Part shown: positions 1-8,116 of the stretch, piece after piece
How the letters are laid out: every line of letters begins with the position of its first letter
Position numbering within the stretch: position 1 is the first letter of the stretch
Assembly: GCA_947259075.1 (NCBI GenBank)
Contig: CAMYKQ010000055.1
Span: 1-64,000 of the forward strand
Source of the DNA: an uncultured Gammaproteobacteria bacterium
GTDB taxonomy: Bacteria > Pseudomonadota > Gammaproteobacteria > DRLM01
DNA length: 64,000 nucleotides
Direction of reading: 5' to 3'
Made by a program: the position numbers and the translations under genes
Notes under the pieces: model-generated
Databases searched by the model: none
Told to the model about the DNA's origin: nothing
Seen by the model: the letters and a program-made list of their open reading frames with translations, nothing else

Positions 1-119
1 CGGTCGCCGCCACCCTCAACAACAGACCCCGCAAGACACTCGGATGGACGACGCCTGCCGAGGCGCTCAATGAGCTACTATACTCAGCTCAACAAGCCTG
101 TGTTGCGACGACTCCTTGA
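1..119 (+). CDS. IS30-family transposase, C-terminal fragment
   Basis: Reading frame 3 is open from the window edge to a TGA at 117-119 and encodes 38 residues. It contains LNNRPRKTLGW followed by TPAEALNELL, the typical end of the DDE integrase domain of IS30-family transposases. The rest of the gene lies upstream of the window, so I cannot tell whether the element is intact. It sits about 140 bp before a broken porin gene, which fits a rearrangement-prone spot. No terminal inverted repeat could be assigned with confidence in 120-257, and no other gene is seen there. Confidence 0.75.
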   Translation, partial: VAATLNNRPRKTLGWTTPAEALNELLYSAQQACVATTP

Positions 120-257
120 ATCTGCTCACTGCCTATCTATCATCATCGTTTTACTGGGGCGGCGGGGTGAAGGTGCTGCGAGGGCCGTGAGCACGCCCTT
201 GTTTTAAGTTTTGAACAAGATGGTTTTGGAAAGCTATTTTCTTTAAGGGGGAAACAC

Positions 258-1308
258 ATGAATAGAGCTTTGATCGCCGCGGGTGTCGCGGCTGCGTTGC
301 TGGCCTCTTTTGCGGCGCAGGCCGGTGTGGAGGTGTACGGTAAGGCGCGTGCCTCTTTGGATTTCAATACCAATAATGATGACTGCTGGCAATGAAGACA
401 GCGCCATCAGTCTGTCCAGTAATTCCTCGCGCTGGGGTTTTAAGGGTGACGACGATTTGGGTAACGGCTTGTCGCTGATGTGATAGCTGGAGCAGAAATT
501 TGATCTGGATACCGGCGCCACGTTCAGCGGCACGCGTAATACCTTCGTGGGTCTGGGCGGTAATTTCGGCCAGGTGATCTTGGGCCGCTTTGATTCGCCC
601 TATAAGAAGGCCACCTCAAAATTGGACGTGTTCACCGACACCCGGGGTGATTACAACGCCATTGTGGGCAGCATGAACGGCAGCAAAGAAGTGTTTGACA
701 AGCGCCATAGCAATAACATCGTTTATATGACGCCCGATATGAATGGCTTTAGCGCGTCGGCGGGTTATGCCTTGGCGGATAACGGTACCGATGATGACCT
801 GCCCATGACCACGGCGCAAAGCGACAAGGACGTGTACGCCTTGAATGCGAGTTATGACGCCGGTCCCTTGTTCGTGACGGCGGCGTATGAGTCACAAAAC
901 GCGGCGGGCACGGGCGGTGATGACCGCAGCGCCATGAAGCTGGGCGGCTCCTACACCATCGCCGGGGCCACCACGATCGGCGGCGTTTGGGAGGGTGCGG
1001 ATCGCGGCGGCGCCAATGGTGATCGTGACGCTTTCTACCTCAACGCGACCCACAAGATCGGCGCGACCACCTTGGCCGCGGGTATCGGTGTCGCCGGTGA
1101 AGAGGGTTCCGTCGCCGACACCGGCGCCTCGCACTACACCTTGGCCGCGTTTCACAAACTGAGCAAAAGCACCGAGGTGTATGCGTTGTACAGCTTGGTG
1201 AGCAATGACGCGAGTGCGGCCTACACCGTGGTCGGAGTAAGCGGCGTGACGGGCGAAGATGTCTCCTCGCTGTCTTTTGGTATTAATCATAACTTCTCTT
1301 CTAAATAA
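258..1308 (+). pseudogene. Gram-negative porin, disrupted by a frameshift and two stop codons
   Basis: An ATG at 258, preceded by AAGGGGG, starts a clear signal peptide (MNRALIAAGVAAALLASFAAQA) and the first beta-strand (VEVYGKARASLDF). The frame ends at a TGA near 394. One base must be skipped at about 375-385 to continue into NEDSAISLSSNSSRWGFKG, a hallmark of trimeric general porins. At 481-486 the restored frame meets TGA-TAG exactly where relatives read W-Q before LEQKFD, so both stops look like single transitions. From about 487 the frame runs cleanly to TAA at 1306-1308 through a barrel-like sequence ending in INHNFSSK. The long intact 3' part suggests recent inactivation, although assembly error could account for the frameshift. 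Confidence 0.8.
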
Positions 1309-1331
1309 TCTGAGACGCGTCTTGGCTTTGA

Positions 1332-1360
1332 ATGGGTGCCCGCAAGGGCGCCCATTTTTT
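1332..1360 (+). terminator. Rho-independent terminator after the porin gene
   Basis: A 9-bp stem (ATGGGTGCC pairing with GGCGCCCAT, one G-T pair) with a 6-nt loop is followed directly by a run of T. It lies 24 bp after the porin stop and separates it from the cytochrome cluster. Confidence 0.8.
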
Positions 1361-1494
1361 GTTGCGGCTTCAAAATTGTGGTGAAAAAAACGGCGTGAGC
1401 GGCCGATAGGGTATACATTTGCGCGTTAGTGCTTGTAAGCTGTCGCCTAAGTTGACAAAATCTGTGGGCAGAAATCCCTTAAGGGGGCGAGCGG

Positions 1495-2310
1495 ATGAAG
1501 ACGGGTTACCGCGTTCTGGTTTTTACCGGAGCGGCGCTGCTGTGGTTGGCGGGGGGCGTGAGCCTCGGCGGCGTATTCAATACCAAGCACAACCTAAGTG
1601 CGGGCGGCCTTAACGCCGTGAGCAATGACGATGGGACGCGCGAGATCTGCGTCTTTTGTCATACGCCTCACGGTGGTAATGCGAATGCCGCCGTTCCGCT
1701 GTGGAATCGCAATATCGATCCCACCGGTTACGAAACCTACGATCAACTCGGCACCACGACCCTCGATGCCTCCATTGAACCCATAGGCTCGGTCTCGGTG
1801 GCCTGCTTGTCTTGTCACGACGGCACCCAAGCGATGGATACCTTGATTAACGAGCCGGGCTCCGGCGTGCAAGTGCCCGGTTTCCGCAATGGTGCGTGGA
1901 GCGGTCAGGCGCGGCCCGCGCAAGGCCGCATCGGCCGGCCCGCGGTCGTGACCAATCTCGGTAAGGATTTAACTAACGATCACCCCATCGGCATTCAGTT
2001 CGCGGGCGGCGGTTATTCCCTGTCCAATGCCGGGGGGCCGGGCACGGACAAAGATTTTCACACCGCCAATTCAGAGATTATGGGCACCAGCCGGGTATGG
2101 TGGGTGAACACGCCGGAAGGCACGCAATCTTTCGAGCGCACGGATATGAAGCTTTATACGCGGGTGGCGACCCGGGGCGCCTATGTGGGCGAGGCCCAGC
2201 CTTATGTGGAATGCGCCTCGTGTCATGACCCGCATGTGGACGAGAACCCCACCTTTCTGCGCGTCAATCCCGCTGGCAGCGCGGTGTGTTTGACTTGTCA
2301 CAATAAATAA
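1495..2310 (+). CDS. Periplasmic tetraheme cytochrome c
   Basis: The product has 271 residues, an N-terminal signal/hydrophobic segment (about residues 5-25) and four CXXCH haem-binding motifs: CVFCH, CLSCH, CASCH and CLTCH, the last one six residues from the C-terminus. The start is chosen because AGGGGGCGAG lies just upstream and the signal peptide begins here. The whole mature protein aligns by eye with the N-terminal third of the undecaheme protein at 10217: both have NTKHN, CxFCHTPHG, PLWNR, CLSCHDGT, LTNDHPI, CxSCHDPH and a final CLxCHNK. It is the first gene of the electron-transfer cluster and probably carries electrons in the periplasm; that role is inferred. Confidence 0.85.
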   Translation: MKTGYRVLVFTGAALLWLAGGVSLGGVFNTKHNLSAGGLNAVSNDDGTREICVFCHTPHGGNANAAVPLWNRNIDPTGYETYDQLGTTTLDASIEPIGSVSVACLSCHDGTQAMDTLINEPGSGVQVPGFRNGAWSGQARPAQGRIGRPAVVTNLGKDLTNDHPIGIQFAGGGYSLSNAGGPGTDKDFHTANSEIMGTSRVWWVNTPEGTQSFERTDMKLYTRVATRGAYVGEAQPYVECASCHDPHVDENPTFLRVNPAGSAVCLTCHNK

Positions 2311-2628
2311 GCGGTTGGGGAATGGCCGCCCGGTTTTTATGAGGCGGTGATTGGGCGCTGGGGCATCGCGGTCGGGGAGGGAGCGGGGCTGTGTCTTTAC
2401 CGAATAGTGAAATGGATGTAATGAGTAACGTCCATCCGTCCGATAAGGTGATTGATCTTGCGCCGTAACGCAAGGTCGCTTAAGGTGAAAAGGTTTACGG
2501 CGCGCAAAAATGCGCGCGGCCGGCGGGCGGGAGATGGCGCCCGCGCGTGCGTTGTGGCGCGTCGTCCGGGGGGGTGCCGGATGGCGGCTTCGAGGGAAAA
2601 GCTCACTGAGGGGCGCGCGATAATAACA

Positions 2629-4377
2629 ATGAGACGGGTTTGTGCTGCGTTTAGATTTCGTGCCACCCATGGCCTGGCCGTGGCGGCGCTGTTGTCCGTG
2701 TGCTCCGGCGCGCGCGCATTGCCCGTGGACGTCTCGGGCAGCGTAGGTTACAGCTTCCGTTCCTTGGCCACCGACTCCACTGATGCCACCAGCAATCAAT
2801 TGCTGGGTAATCTGCGTTTGCGTTCCTATATCTGGCAGCCGTGGTTCGGTACCTTCGAGGCGGGCGCGGTCCTTACCAAGGATAGCTCCGAGCTGGACGA
2901 TGGCAGCACCAGTACCAGTACGACCTCGGATATCTATTCTGGCGATGTGCTGCTCAATCTCTTGCCCGAAAGCCGCATGCCGTTCCGCTTGATCTATCAG
3001 GCCACCGATAGCCGCGTGGACAATACCGTGGTCTACAATCCCTTGGTGCGGGTGTTCGGCTCGGAATTCCAAACCACCAACCTGGATTTGCGGCAGTCAT
3101 TTCTCACCGAAGAGGGGCATCGCGCGCAGCTGCGTTATGGCGCGCGCACTTGGGACTCGGACAGAAATGGCACGTATGAAAACGATGTCGTGGGCCTGGA
3201 GCTGGACTGGCGGCCGCCGCGGCAGCGCTTGTTGTTCCGCGGCAATGTGGAAAACACCGATCAATCAAACACCGATCGCCATCAGGAAAATCTGATCCTC
3301 GATCTAGATCATTACTATTTTCCCAATGACGATTTGCGTTTCGATACCAAGGCCAGCAGCTATCACCTCGACACCACCTTCGAGGGCGCCACGGGCTTGG
3401 TGGATACCACGACCACGGAAATTTCGCAGTTGTCCGGCTTCACCTTCTGGCGGCCCGCCGACCGGCGCTGGACCGTCAGCGCGGGCGCGCGCGTTTACAC
3501 CATGTCCGGCGAAAATTCGGCGCAATCCAGTGAGCAAACCAGTTATGGCGCCACCGCTGGCACGTATTATCAATACTCCAAGCGGCTGCGTTTTGATGGC
3601 AGCCTCAATTTCACCAAGGCGGACGTCAACAGCGCCGATCAAACCGCGCACCGCGAGCGCATCGGCGCCCTGCTGCAATCCGATCTTGTCGAGCTGCGGA
3701 GCTTCACCTATCAGTGGTATGCCAGCGCCGCGCTGGAGAATCAGAGTGATCCCGATGACGATGCCCTCTCGGTGCTAGCCTCATTGGGGCACGACGGGCA
3801 GAGGATGTGGCTGCTTAGCGAGCAATCTTCTTTGCGTTTGAATCTGAGCCAGTCGCTTAACGAGGTGTTGAGCACTGGCGATAATGATACCGCGCACCGT
3901 CTGGATCACAGCGCGAGCCTGGGTTGGAATCAATCGGCGGCGAACGCGACCACGCTGGCGCAGGTTACCTTGTCTGATTCGCGGAACTTCGGTGATTTGA
4001 GTGATGAGCAGCAGCTCATCAACTTTCAGGCCTCGCGTTATCAGAACATCAGTCAGCGCAGCACGCTCTCCGGCCACTTGACCGTGCAGACCGTGATGCG
4101 GGATTTTTCCGGGGGCTCCAATGATGGCACCGTCACGACCACGACGGGCCAGCTCAGCTACCTGCAGCAGACGCTCTTCAATATCCCGCGTTTGCAATTC
4201 AACTCGGATTTGCGCCTCTCACAAGCCTCCACGGACGAGGGCTTGGATCGTAATGAGTGGGAGAACCGCCTCGATTACACCATTGGCTTGGTCGATACTA
4301 GTTTGAGTCTGAGGTTGATGGAGAATGGCGACGAGAGTTCGCGCCTCTTATATTTCCGGGTAGCTCGCCGATTCTAA
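2629..4377 (+). CDS. Outer-membrane beta-barrel protein, probable porin partner of the multiheme cytochromes
   Basis: The product of about 582 residues has a signal peptide (MRRVCAAFRFRATHG, then a hydrophobic stretch ending CSGARA). The rest is rich in alternating polar/aromatic strands such as NLRLRSYIWQPWFGTFEAGAV and ends in RVARRF, a C-terminal aromatic outer-membrane signature. I chose the ATG at 2629 because it places the signal peptide at the N-terminus; an upstream in-frame extension from a TTG at 2452 looks non-coding. No haem motif is present. It resembles in size and layout the barrels that sheath multiheme cytochromes (MtrB/PioB-type), but the family assignment is inferred from context and architecture, not from a recognised motif. 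Confidence 0.65.
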   Translation: MRRVCAAFRFRATHGLAVAALLSVCSGARALPVDVSGSVGYSFRSLATDSTDATSNQLLGNLRLRSYIWQPWFGTFEAGAVLTKDSSELDDGSTSTSTTSDIYSGDVLLNLLPESRMPFRLIYQATDSRVDNTVVYNPLVRVFGSEFQTTNLDLRQSFLTEEGHRAQLRYGARTWDSDRNGTYENDVVGLELDWRPPRQRLLFRGNVENTDQSNTDRHQENLILDLDHYYFPNDDLRFDTKASSYHLDTTFEGATGLVDTTTTEISQLSGFTFWRPADRRWTVSAGARVYTMSGENSAQSSEQTSYGATAGTYYQYSKRLRFDGSLNFTKADVNSADQTAHRERIGALLQSDLVELRSFTYQWYASAALENQSDPDDDALSVLASLGHDGQRMWLLSEQSSLRLNLSQSLNEVLSTGDNDTAHRLDHSASLGWNQSAANATTLAQVTLSDSRNFGDLSDEQQLINFQASRYQNISQRSTLSGHLTVQTVMRDFSGGSNDGTVTTTTGQLSYLQQTLFNIPRLQFNSDLRLSQASTDEGLDRNEWENRLDYTIGLVDTSLSLRLMENGDESSRLLYFRVARRF

Positions 4378-4396
4378 TTGGGTTGAGCTTAAACAA

Positions 4397-4426
4397 TTAC
4401 CACGTTTGCTGCTGATTAATTATAAT
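4397..4426 (+). promoter_or_regulatory. Candidate sigma-70 promoter for the triheme cytochrome genes
   Basis: A perfect -10 box TATAAT at 4421-4426 lies 18 bp after TTACCA at 4397-4402 (4 of 6 matches to the -35 consensus), in an AT-rich gap and 27 bp before the next start codon. It would let the downstream genes be transcribed apart from the tetraheme and barrel genes. Confidence 0.5.
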
Positions 4427-4453
4427 ACGTCAAATTAACCGAGGAGACCGTGC

Positions 4454-4897
4454 ATGATGTCCTACAAAGCTGACCGTAGCATCAAATGGAGATTTTCCAT
4501 TTTGGGGGTGTTGGCGGGACTGGCCCTGCTGGCCATGACCCCCGCCAAAGCGGAATATGCCGATGTAATTATTAATAATTATGCCGATGCGGCCGGTATG
4601 CGCCCGGTGGTATTCCCCCACTGGTTTCACCGTATTCGTTTCCGTTGCAAAGTCTGTCACGCGGATTTGGGCTTCCAGTTCAAGGCCGGCGGCAACAAGA
4701 TCACCATGGCCAAGATCATCGACGGTAAGTTCTGCGGCGCTTGCCATAACGGTGAAGTGGCATGGTCGGTGGAGAACTGCAATATGTGTCACTCCGGCAT
4801 ACCTGGAACGCCCACCCACATTCACGGGAGTACCGTGCAGCGCTTAGTGTCGCCACCCTACAAGGCGCTCAACGCTCCGCAACAACCCCAACAGTAA
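4454..4897 (+). CDS. Triheme c7-type cytochrome
   Basis: The product has 147 residues with a positively charged N-terminus, a signal sequence (about residues 12-33, ending TPAKA) and three haem motifs: CKVCH, CGACH and CNMCH. The pattern VVFPHWFHR, KITMAKIIDGKFCGACH and a third closely spaced CXXCH matches the c(7)-type triheme cytochrome family, in which FPH and nearby histidines give distal haem ligands. GAGGAGA lies 7 bp upstream of the ATG; the adjacent second ATG at 4457 is an equally possible start. It is likely a soluble periplasmic electron carrier. It is followed after 24 bp by a second triheme gene. Confidence 0.85.
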   Translation: MMSYKADRSIKWRFSILGVLAGLALLAMTPAKAEYADVIINNYADAAGMRPVVFPHWFHRIRFRCKVCHADLGFQFKAGGNKITMAKIIDGKFCGACHNGEVAWSVENCNMCHSGIPGTPTHIHGSTVQRLVSPPYKALNAPQQPQQ

Positions 4898-4921
4898 CCG
4901 GTTAATGTGAGGAACGTGGTC

Positions 4922-5608
4922 ATGAGACAACAATTGAAAACCTTCATCGGATCAGCGGCCTTGTCGCTGATCGTTTCACTGCCCGCAGCGGGCGCGGATA
5001 TGAGCCGGATCAATGTGATGCAGCAGGCGGCGGCACCCGCCGAGCGGCTGATAGTGGCGGATGTGTCTTCCGCCAATACCTTCAACCGGAATCTCAAAAA
5101 GGAGAAGGATCCCAACGCGCCGCCTCCGGAAGATGGCTATCACGACCCGGAAAACGAAGGCACGCATATTTTGCAGCCGCCGAAAGAGTCCTATATCGGT
5201 TTGCCGACGACGGAGTTTGGTAATCATGTCGACTGGGTGAAGGCGATCGATGAAAAGAAGCTCTCGCCTCGTTGGGATCGCATCAGCTCCAGCGAAGCGC
5301 CCTTCGTGATGGATCTGGACATTGTCCGTCCAGTGAAGGCCTCCGTGCCTGACGTGGTGTTCCCGCATCGCCAACACACCGAGTGGCTGGCCTGCGCCAA
5401 CTGCCATCCCGCCATCTTTATCCCGCAGAAGGGCGCCAATCAAATCAATATGTCGGCCATTCTGTTAGGGCAAAAGTGCGGTGTGTGTCATGGGAAAGTC
5501 TCCTTCCCGATCACCACTAAAACCTGCTCCAAGTGCCACTCCAAACCTAAGCCCGCGGATTGGTCGCCGCCGCTCAGCGACGCGACGCTTAAGAATCCCT
5601 GGCGATAG
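4922..5608 (+). CDS. Triheme c7-type cytochrome with long N-terminal extension
   Basis: The start at ATG 4922 is supported by GAGG nine bases upstream; a GTG at 4907 is in frame but badly placed. The product has about 228 residues: a signal peptide (to about residue 25, SLPAAGA), a polar proline- and charge-rich region, then a C-terminal domain with CANCH, CGVCH and CSKCH. The stretch HTEWLACANCHPAIF-PQKG, followed by a GQKCGVCHGKVSFP block, is shared almost word for word with the product at 7514, so the two are paralogues. It probably shuttles electrons in the periplasm or docks at the barrel; that is inference from the cluster. Confidence 0.83.
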   Translation: MRQQLKTFIGSAALSLIVSLPAAGADMSRINVMQQAAAPAERLIVADVSSANTFNRNLKKEKDPNAPPPEDGYHDPENEGTHILQPPKESYIGLPTTEFGNHVDWVKAIDEKKLSPRWDRISSSEAPFVMDLDIVRPVKASVPDVVFPHRQHTEWLACANCHPAIFIPQKGANQINMSAILLGQKCGVCHGKVSFPITTKTCSKCHSKPKPADWSPPLSDATLKNPWR

Positions 5609-5621
5609 TCCGATAAGAAGT

Positions 5622-5649
5622 GCGGCGCCACAAGTAATTGTGGCGCCGC
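5622..5649. terminator. Strong hairpin between cytochrome and cupredoxin genes
   Basis: A perfect 12-bp stem (GCGGCGCCACAA with TTGTGGCGCCGC) closes a GTAA loop 13 bp after the triheme gene. There is only a short ATTT after it, so it may act as a weak terminator or an mRNA-stabilising processing hairpin rather than a full stop. The 150 bp that follow hold no recognisable gene. Confidence 0.5.
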
Positions 5650-5798
5650 CGCATTTACGTAGTTTCTGACGCTGTGTTTACGGACATGCTTTGAGCGAAC
5701 TCGCGGTCCCGCGGTCAACCCGCTGGCCGGGTAGAGGCTGAACCAGGTCGGGAGCGCTTTGCGGCTAGGTATGGCCATGAGATTCGGCAAGGAGACTT

Positions 5799-7388
5799 AT
5801 GAACTCGAAGCGTAAATTAATTTATCTCGCCATTGTTGTGGTGATGGTGGGTTGTGGTGGCGGCGAAAAGAATGAGCCGCTCAGTATGCAGGTGCGTCCA
5901 GCGCCCGCGGTGCAGCCGGCACCAGCCTCAGTGGCATCGCCTCCGGTTGCCGCCGAGGCCAGCCCCGTTGCTGAGCCGGCACTGGAGCCTAGTGTTGTTA
6001 CCCCGGACCAGGTCGTCACGGCGGTAGTTGAGCCTCCTCCGGCCGAGTCTCCCGTTTTATCATCACCCCCACCGGCTGAAATCGCGCCAGCGGCCGTTGT
6101 CCCGCCCGCCGTGACACCGAGCGTCGCGCCCAAGACGATGGCGAGCACGCCGGCGCAGCCGCGCGCTGTCACCACCGTGATGGCGGATCGCACCCCGCGC
6201 ATCTTCAATCTGGTGGCCGAGACCAAGGACGCGAGCCATCCCTATTTCGGGCGTGGTTCGGAAATGGCTTTTGTCACGGACGGGATGCAGGGGAAAGAGC
6301 TGGTGCTGACCCGGGGCGTGACCTACACCTTTAGGCTGAATACCGGGGTGATGCACGATTTTTATTTCACCACCAGTCCGGTGGGCCGTGGCGCGGGAAC
6401 CTTGACCGAAGGTATCACCGGCCAGTTCATTTTTGAGGGTGATGCGGTCTTCACTCCGACCGCGAATACGCCTGCCGTGGTGTATTACGAATGCCGTAAC
6501 CATGCCTATATGGGTGGGAAAATCCATGTCGTCAACGCGGGCGAGAAGGTGACCGTGGGTGGCGCGACGGAGGATTTCCCCGAAGAGGCGCCCAAGGTGG
6601 CGCGCAATTACACGGCGGCGCAGGTCAAGCAGAAGCTCGGCTTCGCGGAGATGGTGATCGGTTCCTCCGCCTCCGCCAAGCGGGTCTCGGCCAGTGATAA
6701 TGCCGAGGCCAAGGGTTTAATGGCGCAAGCCAAGGCGCAGCTTGACGGGGCGCGTTCCGCGTCGGCCGCGGGCGAGAGCAATCGCGCCATGGATGCCGTC
6801 AACGAAGCTTTGCGGCTGATGAATAATGCGACCCGTTTGGTGCCCGATCATGTGGTGGTCGATAACAAATCGCGTTACACCGGGTTGCTGGATCAGATTC
6901 GTGGCTTCGAGACCTCGTATCAAAAAAACCTCGCTAGCGGCGTAAAATCAAAATCGGGGGCGGAGCTGGATAAAGTCAAGTTCTCGGGTTTGATGAGTGA
7001 GGCGCAAAGCCTGGCGGGTCAAGGTGAGCACGAGGGCGCGGTCAAGCGGCTTGAATCGGCCAATGAGATGATTACCACCGCATTGAGCGCGATGCTCGAA
7101 TCGCAAACCGTGGTATACGATAAAACCTTTGCCTCCGTTAAAGACGAGTATGATTTCGAGTTGTCGCGTTACAACAGTTATGTTGACTTGGTGCCGGTCG
7201 CTATCGAACAGCGCCAGCCATCGCCGCAGACGGTCGCTTTGATGGACGGGCAAACGAAACGCGCCCAGGAAATCCATGATGAGGCTGTGGCTTTGGCCAA
7301 TAAGGGTGATCATAAAATGGCGGTAATGGCCTTGCAGGCCGCGACCGATAAAGTCCAGCGAGCCTTGCGCTTGGCGGGTGTGCAATAG
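5799..7388 (+). CDS. Lipoprotein with type-1 copper (cupredoxin) domain and helical repeats
   Basis: AAGGAG precedes the ATG. The 529-residue product has a lipoprotein signal (VVVMVGC, lipid Cys about residue 19) and a proline/alanine-rich linker to about residue 125 that could span the periplasm. A cupredoxin-like domain follows at about 130-250. It has a complete type-1 copper ligand set: H186 (VMHDFYF), then C232-x2-H235-x2-M238 in YYECRNHAYM, the same spacing as amicyanin. The C-terminal half (about 275-529) holds three related helical segments with A-x2-L/G repeats resembling TPR-like hairpins (for example GESNRAMDAVNEALRLM, GEHEGAVKRLESA, GDHKMAVMALQAATDK). Such a copper-helical fusion inside a multiheme cluster suggests a membrane-anchored electron carrier or scaffold. 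Confidence 0.75.
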   Translation: MNSKRKLIYLAIVVVMVGCGGGEKNEPLSMQVRPAPAVQPAPASVASPPVAAEASPVAEPALEPSVVTPDQVVTAVVEPPPAESPVLSSPPPAEIAPAAVVPPAVTPSVAPKTMASTPAQPRAVTTVMADRTPRIFNLVAETKDASHPYFGRGSEMAFVTDGMQGKELVLTRGVTYTFRLNTGVMHDFYFTTSPVGRGAGTLTEGITGQFIFEGDAVFTPTANTPAVVYYECRNHAYMGGKIHVVNAGEKVTVGGATEDFPEEAPKVARNYTAAQVKQKLGFAEMVIGSSASAKRVSASDNAEAKGLMAQAKAQLDGARSASAAGESNRAMDAVNEALRLMNNATRLVPDHVVVDNKSRYTGLLDQIRGFETSYQKNLASGVKSKSGAELDKVKFSGLMSEAQSLAGQGEHEGAVKRLESANEMITTALSAMLESQTVVYDKTFASVKDEYDFELSRYNSYVDLVPVAIEQRQPSPQTVALMDGQTKRAQEIHDEAVALANKGDHKMAVMALQAATDKVQRALRLAGVQ

Positions 7389-7440
7389 ACATTCGCTTTT
7401 ACCGTGTTTATCGTCGCGGAATGGTTTTACGTTTTTGGGT

Positions 7441-7468
7441 GTGACTTGCGTCGAAAACACGCTATATT
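7441..7468 (+). promoter_or_regulatory. Candidate sigma-70 promoter before the third triheme gene
   Basis: GTGACT (7441-7446, 4 of 6 matches) and TATATT (7463-7468, 5 of 6) are separated by 16 bp and lie 45 bp before the ATG at 7514. This is the only longer gap within the second half of the cluster, so it may drive genes 7514 to 15445. Confidence 0.4.
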
Positions 7469-7513
7469 ACCGGGGCCCGTCCCAACAGGCCGGGTGTGTG
7501 AAATGGGGATAGC

Positions 7514-8116
7514 ATGAATAAAGGCGTCGAGCGATACGCGTTTAAGAATAATGCGGGCGGCTATTTGGCAATGGCCCTTGTCCTGTTTTTCGGGTGGGCC
7601 GTTGCGGCGCAAGCGGAGGACGGCCCGGTGTGGACCAAGGGTCTGCACTTCCAAACCGAGGGTGAAGTGGTGCCGGTGTTGGAGGACGGTATCCACGATC
7701 CGAATAATAATGCGGTGAAAATCTTTCAAGAGCCGGTGGAGTCGATGAGAAACTTCCCCCGCGATAGCGCCGGCATCATCGATTGGGTGCAAGTGCTGCA
7801 GAAGGGTATGATCGACGCCAGGGAGAGCAAGCTCGGCGACAAGGATATGTACGCCGCCGACTTCGATATCATTTTTAAGAACACCGGTTCCATGCCCTTC
7901 GTGCGCTTTCCGCACTTGCCGCACACAGAGTGGTTGACCTGCGCCAACTGTCATCCCGCGATTTTCCTGCCGCAGAAAGGTTCCAACCCGATCACCATGT
8001 CGGACATCATCCAAGGTAAATACTGTGGTGTTTGCCACGGCAAGGTCGCCTTCCCCCCCACCATGAATTGTGGACGATGCCACTCCGTGCCGCGCGATAC
8101 CGCCGGGTTGCGCTAA
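7514..8116 (+). CDS. Triheme c7-type cytochrome, paralogue of the gene at 4922
   Basis: The product has 200 residues with a signal peptide (hydrophobic segment about 18-33, ending AAQA) and three haem motifs in the last third: CANCH, CGVCH and CGRCH. Around them the sequence HTEWL-CANCHPAIFLPQKG and ITMSDIIQGKYCGVCHGKVAFPP closely matches the 4922 product. The region before also aligns (DGIHDPNN versus DGYHDPEN, IDWVQVLQKG versus VDWVKAIDEK), so the similarity is full-length. The start has GGGGAT upstream. The 3' end overlaps the next gene by 40 bp in another frame. Presumed periplasmic electron carrier. Confidence 0.85.
   Translation: MNKGVERYAFKNNAGGYLAMALVLFFGWAVAAQAEDGPVWTKGLHFQTEGEVVPVLEDGIHDPNNNAVKIFQEPVESMRNFPRDSAGIIDWVQVLQKGMIDARESKLGDKDMYAADFDIIFKNTGSMPFVRFPHLPHTEWLTCANCHPAIFLPQKGSNPITMSDIIQGKYCGVCHGKVAFPPTMNCGRCHSVPRDTAGLR

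Noticed and set aside
120..257. Possible second IS end or promoter between the transposase fragment and the porin gene
   Set aside because: No inverted repeat or -10/-35 pair could be paired with confidence.
2452..2628. N-terminal extension of the outer-membrane barrel gene from a TTG
   Set aside because: The extra 59 residues are Arg/Ala-rich and would bury the signal peptide; the ATG at 2629 is more credible.
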